Assembly (NCBI RefSeq): GCF_027595985.1
Contig: NC_073304.1
Coordinates: 44,699,637 to 44,763,636, forward strand
Length of the DNA stretch: 64,000 bases
Reading direction: 5' to 3'
Origin: Sorex araneus
Taxonomy: Eukaryota > Chordata > Mammalia > Eulipotyphla > Soricidae
Below are positions 31,315 to 43,237 of the stretch, piece by piece; positions within the stretch are counted from its first letter, which is position 1, and the number at the start of each line of letters is the position of its first letter. Made by a program: the position numbers and the translations under genes. The notes under the pieces are model-generated. The model made no database searches. It was not told where the DNA came from and worked only from the letters and a program-made list of their open reading frames with translations.

Positions 31315-33127
31315 CCTTCATCCTCAAAAAGCTGAATATACATTCTTCTCAAGTGTGCATGAAACATTCTCCAAGATAGACCACATGCTGAGCCACAAAA
31401 CATACCTCCATAAAATTAAGAAGATAGAGATTGTATCAACAATCTTCTCATACCACTATGCGCTGAACTTAGAAATAAATCACACACATAAACAGAAAAT
31501 GAAATCAAACACCTGGAAATTAAACAACTCACTATTGGACAATGAGTGGCTTAGAAAGGAAATCAAAGAGGAAATCAAAAGATTTCTAGAAACGAACGAC
31601 AATAAGGACACAAAACCTGTGGGACACAGCAAAAGCTGTGTTAAGAGGAAAGTTCATAGCTCTACAAGCATTCCTCAGGAAGGAGGAGCGAGCCCACATA
31701 AGTAACCTAACCTCACAGCTTAAGAGCTTGGAGAATGACCAAGTAAAGGAGCCCAATCCAAACAGGAGGAAGGAAATAATAAAACTCAGAGCAGAAATTA
31801 ATTAGATGGAAACCAAAAAAACAATCTGAACGATCAATGAAACCAAGATCTGGTTCTTTGAGAAAATAAACAAGATTGATAAACCTCTAGAAAGACTCAC
31901 AAAAAAAAGGGAGAGAGAAAACCCTAATAAATTGAATTAGAAATGAAAAGGAGAACATTACAACAGAAATTACAGAAATTCAAAGGATCCTCAGAGATTA
32001 CTTTGAGAATCTTTATGCCATGAAACACGAAAACCTCGAGGAAATGGATAAATTCCTAGACTCCTATAGCCTCCCAAGGCTGAATCAAGAAGACCTGGAA
32101 TACCTGAACAGACCTATCACCATCAAAGAAATTGAAATGGTAATAAAAGATCTCCCCAAGCACAAAAGTCCTGGACCAGATGGATTTACTAGTGAATTCT
32201 TCCAAACCTTTAAAGAGGATTTACTCCCAATCCTCTTTAAGCTTTTCCAAGAAATTGAAGTATCAAAAACACTTCCAAACAGTTTCTATGAAGCAAATAT
32301 CACCCTGATACCAAAAACAGACAAAGATACCACAAAGAAAGAGAATTACAGACTGATATCCCTGATGAACACAGATGCAAAGATCCTCAACAAAATATTA
32401 GCAAATAGAATCCAATGACTCATCAAAAAGATCATACACCATGACTAAGTAGGATTCATCCCAGGGATGCAAGGATGGTTTAACATTTGCAAGTCAATCA
32501 ACATAATTCATCATATTAATAAAAGAAATAATAAAAACCATATGATCATATCAATAGATGCAGAGAAAGCATTTGGCAAGATTCAGCACCCGTTTATGAT
32601 GAAAACTCTCAGCAGAATGGGCATCAAAGGAACTTTCCTCAATATAGTCAAAGCCATCTACCAAAAGCCCATGGCAAGTATCATTCTCAATGGGGAAAAA
32701 CTGAAAGCCTTCCCTCTAAGATTGGGAACAAGGCAAGGTTGCCCGCTTTCACCACTCCTATTCAATACAGTACTGGAAGTCCTGGCCATAGCAGTTAGAC
32801 AAGAAAAGAATATCAAGGGCATACAGATAGGAAAGGAAGAGATCAAGTTATCACTATTTGCAGATGATATGATACTATACTTGGAAAACCTTAAAGACTC
32901 TACAGAAAAGCTCCTAGAAACAATAAGTCAATATAGTAAAGTGGCAGAATACAAAATCAACACCCAAAAGTCCATGGCTTTCTTATATACAAATAGTGAA
33001 AGAGAAGAAAGAGACATTAAAAAAACAATCCTGTTCACAATAGTACCTCAGAAGATCAAGTACCTTGGAATCAGCTTAACCAAAAAGGTGAAGGACCTAT
33101 ACAAGGAAAATTAGAAAACAGTACTTC
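31315..33127 (+). mobile_element. L1 LINE, first segment (endonuclease C-term, RT)
   Basis: Part of one L1 insertion spanning 31315-36758, bounded by perfect 16-bp repeats AGGATTGGTGTTGTTG (31299-31314 and 36759-36774). Translation starts within the endonuclease (YTFFSS-like, [20 protein letters not shown]) and passes into [20 protein letters not shown], then [17 protein letters not shown] block and [10 protein letters not shown], the catalytic YADD-like box. Frameshifts near 31700-32020 and an in-frame TGA near 32416-32418 break the ORF. Not functional. Confidence 0.95.
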
Positions 33128-34647
33128 CCTTTTCAGCTGCCCTAAGAGCTCGACCCCGGCGGCAACTGAGCTACTATGGACACGAGCAGCTCCCGGAGAG
33201 GCCCCCAGACTGGGATGGGAGCCCCTGGCCCATCTGCCGCCAGCGGGGCAGGGCTTTCTCTCTCAACTCTTCCTTATTGGGCGCAGCAAGGTAACAGCCG
33301 GTTTTAGAACACAGAATGCAGGTACCAGCGGGACATCCGTCCAGGTGATCCCAGAGGGCGGGTTTGCCGGTCCCGCCCTTTACTGATATTTAAGCACAAC
33401 GCCACGCGGGCCCGGCCTTTTCAGCTGCCCTAAGAACTCGACCCCGGTGGCAACTGAGCCACTATGGACACGAGCAGCTCCCGGAGAGGCCCCAGACCGG
33501 GATGGGAGCCCCTGGCCCATTCTCCGCCAGCGGGGCAGGGTTTTTCTCCACAGGCTTCTCCATATGAGCACCACAAAAGGAAAGTAAAAGCTTCCAGGAA
33601 TGCAAATACTGGCAGAATTTTCCTTGGACTTCATACCAAAAAAAAAAAAAAAAAAAAAACACCCGCGTGGCCGCGCGACCTATTATATCTTTATTGTCAG
33701 CAATGTGAAAGGTTTCTTTTTTAGCAGGTCTGACTGTGGGGGTTAACTCCAAACAACGATACTGAGTTTTTTGTTGAAATATTGAAGGTAATCAAAGTAG
33801 CAACCAAGACTCCAAACCCAGAGGTATTCGGTTTTTACTCTTGGGGCTCCCAGGGACCCATGGGAAGGGGGCATAACCGGCACGCCCTCAGCCCAGATAA
33901 ATCCGGAGCCACTGAGCGTGAAGTGGACCCTCTTCGCCTAAAGACTTTGATTCCAGAGACTTCTTACAGCAATGCACTGGGACTGTGAGCTGGGCTATGC
34001 TATTTCTGGCAGAATTTTCCCTGGACTTTATACAGAAATCCAAAACATTTATAATTGTCAGCATTGTGAAACGGTTCCTTATGAACAGGTCTGACTTGGG
34101 GGGGAAACTCCAAATAATAACAGTAAGTTTTTGTTGAAATATTGAAGGTTATTAATGTAGCAGCCACCTCTCTGGACTGTGAACTAAGCAAAAGCCCCAC
34201 ACTGCCCGATGCGGCGTGGCGTACACCATACTATGAGGCGCGGGAAGGGGGGTGAGGGGGAAAGAAAAAGGGAAAAGGAAAAAGGAAAAAAAAAGTGTTA
34301 TGTACTTGTAGCAGTGGGGCTACATATCTCTTCATTTCCAGCAATGGAAAACTAATTATCAAATGCTTCCTTGGTAGTAGGTCTGTCTCTCTTGGGTGGA
34401 AACTCCAACAACTATAGTGAGTTTTGTGTTGAATTATGGAATGTAATCAAGGTAAAGAGAAAATGAAGTGAAATTCATTAGTTTACAGTAGAGGGTAGGG
34501 GGTGGGGGCGGGGGGTATACTGGGGTTTTTGGTGGTGGAATATGGGCACTGGTGAAGGGATGGGTGTTTGAATATTGTATAATTGAGACATAAACCTGAG
34601 AACTTTGTAACTTTCCACATGGTGATTTAATAAAAAGTTAAAAAAAA
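33128..34647 (+). mobile_element. ORF-less L1-tailed element with 288-bp tandem module, nested in L1
   Basis: Perfect target repeat AAAACAGTACTTC (33115-33127 and 34648-34660). It begins exactly at a GC-rich module boundary (CCTTTTCAGCTGCCCTAAG at 33128) that recurs at 33416, a 288-bp period. The middle repeats another module: CTGGCAGAATTTTCC at 33609 and 34006, and GTTGAAATATTGAAGGT near 33773 and 34133 with a weaker third copy near 34425. An internal poly(A) sits at about 33640-33659. It ends with GTGGTGGAATATGGGCACTG and CACATGGTGATTTAATAAA, the L1-type 3' end. No ORF of LINE type. Confidence 0.88.
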
Positions 34648-34660
34648 AAAACAGTACTTC

Positions 34661-36758
34661 AAGAAATAAAGGAGGACACTAGGAAATGGAGACACATCCC
34701 CTGCTCATGAATAGGGAGAATTAACATTATCAAAATGGCAATACTGCCCAAAGCATTATACAAATTTAATGCAATCCCTATCAGGATGCTCATGACATTT
34801 TTCAAAGAAATAGACAAAACACTCCTGAAATTTATATGGAACAATAAACCCCCACGAATAGCTAAAGCAATCCTTGGAAAAAAGAAGATGGGGGGCCGGA
34901 GCGATAGCACAGCGGGGAGGGCGTTTGCCTTGCACGCGGCCGACCTGGGTTCGATCCTCGGCATCCCATATGGTCCCCCAAGCACCGCCAGGAGTAATTC
35001 CTGAGTGCAGAGCCAGGAGTAACCCCTGAGCATCGCTGTGTGTGACCCAAAAAGCAAAAAAAAAAAAAAGAAAGAAAAAAGAAGATGGGTGGTGTCACCT
35101 TCCCCAACTTCAAACTCTACTACAAATCAGTAGTAATTAAAACAGCATGGTATGTTGATAAAAACAGACCTGCAGACCAGTGGAACAGAGTTGAATATCC
35201 TGTCACAGACCCCCAAATATATGGCCATTTAATCTTTGACAAAGGAGCAAGAAATGCAAAGTGGAACAAGGAAAGCCTCTTCAACAAATGGGGCTGGGAA
35301 AACTGGATAGCTACCTGTAAAAAAATGAACTCTGACCTCTGTCTAATGCTAGGCACAAAAGTCAGATCAAAGTGGATTAAAGACCTCAATATCAGACATG
35401 ACTCTATAAGGTTCATAGAAGAAAATGTAGGCAGAACTATCCGTTGAAGCTAAAAGCATCTTTAAGGACGAAACAGCACTGACCATGCAAGTGGAAGCAA
35501 ACATAAACAAATGGGACTACATCAAACTAAGAAGCTTCTGCACTTCAAAAGAAACAGTGACCAAAATACAGAAAGAGCCCACAGACTGGGAAAGAATATT
35601 TACCCAATACCCATATGATAAGGGATTAATATCCAGGATATACAAGATACTTGTATAATTGTATAAGAAAAAAACCTCCAGCCCCATCAAAAAATGGGGA
35701 GAAGAAATGAACAGAAGTTTCCTCAAAAAATAAATACAAATGGCCCAAAGGCACATAAAAAATTCTCCACATCACTAGTCATCTGGGAGATGCAAATCAA
35801 AGCAACAATGAGATATCATCTCACACCACAGAGACTGGCACACATTCAAAAGAACAAAAGCAACCAGTGCTGGCCTGGATGTGGGGAAAAAAGAACGCTC
35901 CTTCACTGTTGGTGGGAATGCTGACTGGTCCAGCCTTTCTGGAAAACAATATGGACAGTCCTTCAAAAACTAGAAATTGAGCTTCTATATGACCCCACAA
36001 TACCACTTCTGGGAATATATCCCGAGGATACAAAAGAGCACAGTAGAAATGACATCTGTACCTATATATTCATTGCAGCACTGTTCACAATAGCCAAAAT
36101 CTGGAAACAACCTGAGCGCCCTAAAACAGATGACTGGTTAAAGAAATTTTGGTACATCTACACAATGGAATACTACGCAATTGTTAGGAGAGATGAAATC
36201 ATGAAATTTGCTTATAAATGGATAAACATGGAGAGTATCATGCTAAGTGAAATGAGTCAGAAAGAGAGGGACAGACATAGAGGGACTGCATTCATTTGTG
36301 GAGTGTAGGGTAGCATCACATGAGACTGACACCCAAGGACCATAGATACAAGGGCCAGGGGGATTGCCCATAGCTGGAAGACTGCTTCATGAGCGGAGGG
36401 GAGAAGGCAGATGGAATAGAGAAGGGATCACTAAGAAAATGATGGCTAGAGGAACCAGTTGGGATGGGAGATGCATGCTGAAAGTAGATAATGGGCCAAA
36501 CATGATGACCTCTCAGAGTCTGTGTTGCAAGCTATAATGCCCAAAAGTAGAGAGAGAGAGTATGGGGAATGTTGTCTGCCTTAGAGGCCTGGGGAGGGTG
36601 GGAAAGGGGGGGTATACCCAGGATATTGGTGGTGGGGAATGTGTACTGGTGGAGGGATGGGTGTTTGATCATTGTGAGATTGTAACCCAAACATGAAAGC
36701 TTGTAACTATCTCACGGTGATTCAATAAAATTTTTTAAATTACAAAAAAAAAATATAA
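34661..36758 (+). mobile_element. L1 LINE, second segment (ORF2 C-term, 3' UTR)
   Basis: Resumes the same ORF2 after the nested element ([24 protein letters not shown], [13 protein letters not shown]), is interrupted by a SINE (34890-35080), then continues ([54 protein letters not shown]). The 3' UTR ends CTCACGGTGATTCAATAAAA. Several frameshifts. Confidence 0.95.
34890..35080 (+). mobile_element. SINE type P nested in L1
   Basis: Near-consensus (GGGGGCCGGAGCGATAGCAC). It splits the L1 between GGAAAAAAGAAGATG and GAAAAAAGAAGATGGGTGG, which is its target repeat (AAAAAAGAAGATGG). Confidence 0.95.
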
Positions 36759-36774
36759 AGGATTGGTGTTGTTG

Positions 36775-37174
36775 GGAATTAAGTTTTGCAGCTGAGATTC
36801 TGTTAATCTTTGCTCTGGCATCAACAGGATCAGTGCTGGGCAGGGGGGTGCCATGGGTGACTGAAATAAAGCAATTATCACTCTGAAATTATCACTCTCC
36901 CTGAGCAGAAATATTGTTTACATGGTCTTGGTCTCTTACCTTTGAAAACTTTTAAAGTTATTGTTAGGAATATTTTTCAAGCCTCATTATCTGTTTTCTT
37001 GGAAACTACATTTAAAAAATACCTTCTCTGAAGCACTGGTTAAGAAATTGAGGCAGATTTCTGTGTCAAAATAATCTATAAGGCTCAGATCTTTCCAGTA
37101 GGAGTGAGACATTCCCATCTCACTGATATTGCAAGCAGTGATTTTCTATTAACTGGGAACATATTTTCACTTTT
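36775..37174. other. Unique non-coding stretch
   Basis: No repeat or exon recognised. Confidence 0.5.
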
Positions 37175-37340
37175 CCTTTTATGGGGAGGCACACCCAATG
37201 TGCTCAGGGCTTACTCATGGCTTTGCACTCAAGAATCACTCCTGGCAAGGCTCTGGGGAGCATATGTGGTACTGGGGACCAAACCTGGGCTGGTTGCATG
37301 CAAGGCAAGCACCCTACCCTCTGTACTATTACTTTGGCCC
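37175..37340 (-). mobile_element. SINE type P
   Basis: Antisense: GGGGAGGCACACCCAATGTGC to CTATTACTTTGGCCC. Confidence 0.86.
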
Positions 37341-37350
37341 TGCTGAGCAC

Positions 37351-37550
37351 TTTTTTGGGTTTTTTTGTTTTTTTGTTATTTTGTTTTGCTTTTTGGGTCA
37401 CACCCAGAAATGCACAGGGGTTACTCCTGACTCTGCACTCAGGATTTACCCCTGGAGGTGCTCAGGGGACCATATGGGATGCTGGGAATCGAACCCGGGT
37501 TGGCCGAGTGCAAGGCAAACACCCTACCCACTGTGCTATTGCTCCAGCCC
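37351..37550 (-). mobile_element. SINE type P, well preserved
   Basis: Antisense with an irregular poly(T). Target repeat CTGAGCAC at 37343-37350 and 37551-37558. Confidence 0.93.
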
Positions 37551-37558
37551 CTGAGCAC

Positions 37559-37905
37559 ATTTTTGAGTATAAATATAATACAGGCCATACACAACTAAAA
37601 TGGTTTCTAATAGCCACATTTTAAAAAGTAAAGGAAATGTTTAGTTTACAACAAAGGAGATAAGACCATCCAATGGAGAATGGAAAGTCTCTTCAAAATG
37701 ATGAGAGGAACCCTGGACAAACCTAGTGCCAAAAGGGAAAACTGAATCACTATTTTAATACCATATACAAAAATTAACTCAAAATGTATAAAAAACTTAG
37801 ACATTTAGACTTAAGACCTGAAACAGTAAGATATATTGAACGGGATGTATGATATTCATCCTTGGGGATTCAACTCAAGGACAAAGGAAGCAAAAACAAA
37901 AACAA
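37559..37905. other. Possible ancient L1 fragment
   Basis: 37640-37860 contains phrases such as AACCCTGGACAAACC, TTTAGACTTAAGACCTGAAAC and GGATTCAACTCAAGGAC that recall degenerate L1 ORF2. Too decayed to be sure. Confidence 0.4.
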
Positions 37906-37912
37906 ATGAATG

Positions 37913-38150
37913 AGGAGCTGGGAGATCACTCAGCAGCCATGGATGTGTGACTTGCATCCACAAGGTCATGAATTTAAATCCTGGCAATCCATAGCATTTG
38001 AGACCCACTACATGTGGTCCCAGTGGCCCCTAAGCAACTTAAGGTTGCCCTGTTGGTCCACAGCACACACTATGGGAAGCCCTGGTTTCTGTAAGAGTCA
38101 GCTAGGACAGGGCCTATCTGAGTTGCCAGAGATCAGGCATGTTTGAACCT
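37913..38150 (+). mobile_element. Old tRNA-SINE variant
   Basis: GAGCTGGGAGATCACTCAGCAG head, then a body unlike type P (CCTAAGCAACTTAAGGTTGC, GGGAAGCCCTGGTTTCTG). It resembles the variants at 22861 and 47110. Confidence 0.5.
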
Positions 38151-38410
38151 CACAATGATTTCTTAGAGGGCAAAGTGAAGAGGTAGTTAAATTCCAGTTC
38201 TGCCCTTCATTAATTAGGGTCTTTGGGTAAATTCATATAATCAGAATATTTTCCAAAGTGAATACTGATAATCTGCTTTTGGTATACATGCGTATTTAAA
38301 AATATCAGAATTAAAAGAGAGAGAAACAATATGGTGTGATCACGAAAGGCAACCTGGTACTCCTGAAAGAACATAAACATTGAAATTGGAGGAGTATAGA
38401 TTCAAATCAG

Positions 38411-38657
38411 GACTGGAGCAATAGCACAGAGGGTAGGGCGTTTGTCTTGCACGCGGCCAATCTGGGTTCAATTCTTCCATCCCTCTCAGAGAGCCTGGCA
38501 AGCTACCAAGAGTATCCCGCTCGCACAGCAGAGCCTGACAAGCTAGCCGTGGCTTATTCGATATGCCAAAAACAGAAACAACAAGTCTCACAATGGAGAC
38601 GTTACTGGTGCCCGCTCGAGCAAATCGATGAACAATGGGACGACAGTGCTACAGTGC
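38411..38657 (+). mobile_element. SINE type R, full length
   Basis: ACTGGAGCAATAGCACAGAGGG head, GGTTCAATTC B box, RTE-like end with CACAATGGAGACGTTACTGG and ACAGTGCTACAGTG. Perfect target repeat AGATTCAAATCAG at 38398-38410 and 38658-38670. Confidence 0.96.
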
Positions 38658-38696
38658 AGATTCAAATCAGAAGCTTAGTCATGGTGCTATTAATAC

Positions 38697-38700
<4 letters not shown>

Positions 38701-38732
<32 letters not shown>

Positions 38733-38744
38733 CACACACACACA
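38701..38744 (+). repeat. (CA)n microsatellite
   Basis: 15 CA units, one TG interruption, then six more. Confidence 0.95.
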
Positions 38745-38798
38745 TTTTTCCTATAAGTGCTTAAAGGGCTGTGCTGCTTTAAAGGGAAGACATTATTT

Positions 38799-38942
38799 AC
38801 TTATTTTTGAGTTGGGACATACCCAGTGGTGTTCAGGGTTTCTCCTGGTGGGCCCAGGGGACCAAATGGCATGCCAGGAATTGAATCCAGAACAATTTCC
38901 TGCAAGACAAGTGGCCTACCTGCTGTACTTTTTCTCTAGCCC
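38799..38942 (-). mobile_element. SINE type P, internal deletion
   Basis: Antisense. It passes from GGTTTCTCCTGGTGGG directly to CCCAGGGGACC, losing about 25 bp of the body. Confidence 0.82.
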
Positions 38943-39268
38943 CTACAGTGAGGACTTTAGAATGAGTATTAAATGAGTCAAACCCAACTGCTGTAGCAGT
39001 AATGCTGACACTGCAATGCTTTGATCAGATTTATTTTAAATTATATGCATTAGATTCATTGTGGAGAAGTTACAGTTTATATTGCATAGGGGGAAAGAGT
39101 GGATTTAATGCAAACCTAAGGAGTTTTACACTCATTGAAAGGAACACTCTGAGTTGATCAATGCATTTTCTAAATCATTTTATTTCCTCATTTAAATTTT
39201 TTTTAAAAAGCAATCTAATAGTAGGAATGCTCTTTGTATGTGCATTAATCAATATTGGGTGACAGCAC
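38943..39268. other. Unique non-coding stretch
   Basis: AT-rich. Nothing recognised. Confidence 0.5.
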
Positions 39269-39694
39269 TAAATTTACTTATTTCTTAAAAAATTTTATTT
39301 TAATGAATCACCATAAGTTACAGACTTACAAATTTTTGTGATTACATTCCAGTCATACAATGTTCAAGTACCCATCCCTCCACCGGTGTCCATTCTCCAC
39401 CAGCAATGTTTCCAGTATCACCCCCGCCACCCCACCCCTTCCCACCCCTGCCTCTTTGGCAAGCACATTCCCTCTTACTCTCTCTCATTTAGGTTTGTAA
39501 GACAGATACTAAGTGGCCATCATGTTTGGCCCATAGCCTACTTTCAGCACGCATCTACCATCCTGAGTGAGCCCTCCAACCATCATTTATTTGGTGGTCC
39601 CTTCTCTATCCCAGCTGCCTTTTCCCCCAGCACATGAGACAGGCTTCCAAGCCATGGAGCAATGCTCCTGACCCTTATCTCTACTGTTCTTAGA

Positions 39695-40891
39695 TGTAAG
39701 ATAACATTGGTTTGTCCTTTCTGCCTTGCCACAGGGAGCTTAGGTTTATTGGGTTACTCCCATCACAGTGCTCCATTCCTCTGTGTTTATTTGTAACCTC
39801 TTTTTTTGTGCTCTGTTGACTTGTAAATATTGTTTTCCTCTTCTTCTTAAGTCTTTTGCATATTAATTCAGAGCAATGTCCTTTTTGTATGGACACTAGA
39901 AAACAGTTAATGCTATACTTTTGCAACTTGGGAGTTAATTGACTCTGAATGATACTTACCTCTAGGACATCCGTTCTCTCGACTTAAGCCTCAGTTGCCC
40001 TTACTTCCCAGCACCTCAAATGCAGGGTCCCAACAAGGGACTAGATGGACCCACGGCAAGCTGTGAGCTATGTGCTAACCTGGCATTGAAATGGGCCTGG
40101 CCAAAGCGCCATAATATTTAACTATAAGTTAAGAGCATGGTCATGGACAAATTCTGTCATGATCCAAAAAGTAATATCTAGATTTGGACCCTACTAGGGT
40201 TAGGAAAGATTAATCTGGCCTGAGCACTATAGTCTGAGTCTGTGGCAAGATGTTACCAGGAGAGCCACCCTACCAAGCTCAATCTATCTCTTACTATGTC
40301 CATACAAAATGAATAATATGAAGAAGTCAAATTAGGATGTTAATTAAGATGTTAATTAAGTTATTGGACTAAGGAAAAGAGTAAAACACCTTAAGTGGTA
40401 TTTTGAGCAAAGGAAGGGCTTTCTTATGTTGATTTTGCTACTGGACTGGGTGTAGCGTCTACCCCTAGTGCTAGGGAGTTGGGGAGAGACAAGACAGTTG
40501 GAGAGAGATGAGAGAGAGAGAGAGAGAGGGCAGCAAGATGGAACGCAGAGAGACTAGCAAGGGGAACAGAGGGAGAAGAATGTAGAAGAAAAATTCAGGA
40601 GCAGGCGCACAGAGAGAGGAGAGACAAGGATGCAAGATGGAGCATAGAGATGAGCAAGAGAGACAGGAGGAGACGGGAATCAGGGGCAGTGTGAGACTAG
40701 CATGGAGAGCTTAATGAGACTGGAACAGGCGCACGGGGGAAAAATGGAATAAACAGCTTGGCCTTTGTTTCCTCCTCCGCCCGTCAATGGCATTGACTGG
40801 CCCAAGTGGGGAAATAGCCTGAGATCACCCAACCCCAGGCGGCAAGAGGAAGAACCGCTGGGGCCTTCCCAAGTGTCCTGGAGATTATACA
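39695..40891 (+). mobile_element. Solo LTR, ERV class II-like, copy 1
   Basis: Starts TGTAAGATAACATT and ends GATTATACA, giving the TGTA/TACA inverted ends of a retroviral LTR. It lies in L1 between CTTAGA (39689-39694) and TTTAGG (40892-40897), a diverged 6-bp duplication; the matching L1 site at 25577-25625 reads CTTGGG in antisense. Poly(A) signal AATAAA at 40748-40753 sets plus orientation. 1197 bp. It shares most of its length with copy 2 but has a GA-rich expansion (about 40480-40680). Only an LTR remains, with no gag, pol or env. Confidence 0.9.
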
Positions 40892-41260
40892 TTTAGGTGT
40901 TAGTCTCCTATTATGTTACTTTATATTCCACAAATAAGTGCAGACATTCTATGTCTCTCTCTTTCTGACTCTTTTCACTTAGCATGATACTCTCCATGTC
41001 CATCCACTTATATGCAAATTCCATGATTTCATCTTTTCTAACAGCTGCATAATATTACATTGTGTGTAGATACACTAAAGTTTCTTTACAGTCATCTGTT
41101 CTCGGGCTATTAAGTTTTTTCCAGATTCTGGCTATTGCAAATAGTGCTGCAATAAACATACAAGTGTAGTGTAGATGTCATTTCTACTGGTTTTTTTTTT
41201 CATCTTCAGGATATATTCCCAGAAGTGGTATTCCTGGGTCAAATGGGAGTTCAATTTCTA

Positions 41261-41445
41261 GTTTTTTTATTTGTTTGTTTTTGCTTTGGGGCCATATCCA
41301 GCAATTCACAGGGGTTATTCCTGGCTCTGCTCTCAGGAATTACTCCTACCAGTGCTCAGGGGACCATATGGGATGCTGGGAATTGAACCCGGGTCGGCTG
41401 CGTGCAAGGCAAACGCCCTACCTGCTGTGCTATCACTTCAGCCCC
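41261..41445 (-). mobile_element. SINE type P nested in L1
   Basis: Antisense near-consensus copy. Target repeat CAATTTCTA at 41252-41260 and 41446-41454. Confidence 0.95.
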
Positions 41446-41654
41446 CAATTTCTACCTTTTTGAGAAACTTCCATATTGTTTTCCAAAAAGGCTGGACCAG
41501 TCGGTATTCCCACCAGTAGTGAAGGAGAGTTTCTTTCTCCCCACATCCATGCCAAGACTGGTTGCTTTTGTTCTTTTGGATGTGTGTCAATCTCTGTGGT
41601 GTGAGATGATATCTCATTGTTGTTTTGATCTGCATCTTCCTGATGATTAGTGAT

Positions 41655-42736
41655 TGTAGCATAACATAGCCTCAGTAGTTTAGGTTTATTGGGTTACTCC
41701 CGTTACAGTGCTCCTATTCCTCTTTGTTTATTTGTAGCTTCTTTCTTAGTGTTCTGTTGACTTGTAAATAATGTTTTTCTCTTCTCCTTGAGTCCTTTGC
41801 ATAGTTTATTCAGAGCAAGTCCTTTTTTGTATGGACACAGGAAGACTTAACAAATGTTATGCTTTTGTAACCTGGGAGTCATTTGACTCTACATGATATT
41901 TTCCTCCAGGGCATCTGTTCTCTTGACCTAAGCCTCAGCTGCCCTTACTTCCTAGCATCCCCAAAGCAGGGTCCCGACAATGTGGGACGAGAAGGACCCA
42001 GGGCAAGCGGTGAGTTGTGTGCTACCCTGGCATCGAGATGGGCCTGGCCAAAGTGCCTAATGCTTAACTATAAGTTAAGAGCTTGATCATGGACAAATGT
42101 TGTCATGATCCAAACAGTGATACTAGATTCGGACCCTGCTAGGGTGAGGAATGATTAATCTGGCCTGAGTGCTGTGGTCTGAGCCTGTGGCAAGATGTTG
42201 CCAGGAGAGCTGCCTTGCAAACCTCAAAGTATCTCTTGCTATGTCCATGCAAAAATAACTAGTATTAAGATATTAATGAGTGTTTGGAATGGGGAGAGGA
42301 GAAAAAACCCTTAAGAGGTATTTTGCCTACTGGCAGTCAGGAAGGGCTTTAAAACGCCCCTAGGTTATGTTCCCTTTAAACCTGACAGCCCTCAGGAAGG
42401 GCTTTATTATGTTGATTTTGCTACCTGGCTGGGTGTAACCTAGCGGCAAGGGCGAGAGAGGAAAAAGAGACAGAGAAGCCAGAAAGAAGCGGCAGTTGAT
42501 CCAGAGAGAGGACGGAGCTGGGAGTGCAGAAGATAAGAAAGGTGGAAGATTGAATAAACGGTAACTAATCAGCCACCAGCTTGGTCCTCGTTCTTCCTTC
42601 GCCTGCCCTTAACCCCTGGCCGTCCCGATCCAGCCCACACACTGCGGTTCCAGGGCACTGAACGCGGGCGGTGAGACAGAGCCGCCCAGAGAGCTCAAGA
42701 GTGCACTCGCCCCTCGGCGAGCTTTAGTTTTTTACA
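41655..42736 (+). mobile_element. Solo LTR, ERV class II-like, copy 2
   Basis: TGTAGCATAACATAG at the left, TTTTTTACA at the right. Perfect 6-bp target repeat AGTGAT (41649-41654 and 42737-42742); a 6-bp duplication is the class II (ERVK-like) pattern. AATAAA at 42553-42558. 1082 bp. Sequence collinear with copy 1 (e.g. TTTAGGTTTATTGGGTTACTCCC-type, AACTATAAGTTAAGAGC, GATTAATCTGGCCTGAG). No internal viral genes. Confidence 0.95.
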
Positions 42737-43237
42737 AGTGATGAAGAGCATTTTTGGGCATTTGAATTTCTTCTTTGAGAAAGTTTCTGTTCATTTCATC
42801 ACCCCATTTTCTGATGGGATTGGGTGTTTTCTTTTTGTAGAGTTTAACCAGTGCCTTATATATCCTTGATATTAACCCCTTATCAAAAGGGTATTTGGTG
42901 AATGTCCTTTCCCATTCTGTAGACTGTATTTGATTCTGGTCACTGTTTCTTTTGAGGTGCAGAAACTTCTTAATTCAAGATAGTCCTATTTGTTTATCTC
43001 TGTTTCCACTTGCTTGGTCAGTGGCGTTTCATCCTTGAAGATATCTTTAGTTTCAATGTCGTAGAGGGTGCTGACTTTTTCTTCAATGTACCTTATAGAT
43101 TCTGGTCTGATGTTGAGGTCTTTAATCCATTTTGATCTGATTTTTGTGCATGGTCTTAGGTAGAGGTCTGAGCCCTTTTTTTTTTTTTTTTTTTGCATGT
43201 AGCTGCATGTAGCTGTCCAGTTTTGCCAGTACCATTT

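Noticed and set aside
32020..33114. Apparent reverse transcriptase gene with FADDM
   Set aside because: Part of a 5'-truncated, frameshifted L1 ORF2 interrupted by a nested element. No functional gene, telomerase or retron.
39695..42736. Possible provirus with two LTRs and a deleted interior
   Set aside because: Each LTR has its own target duplication and the sequence between them is L1, so they are two independent solo LTRs.
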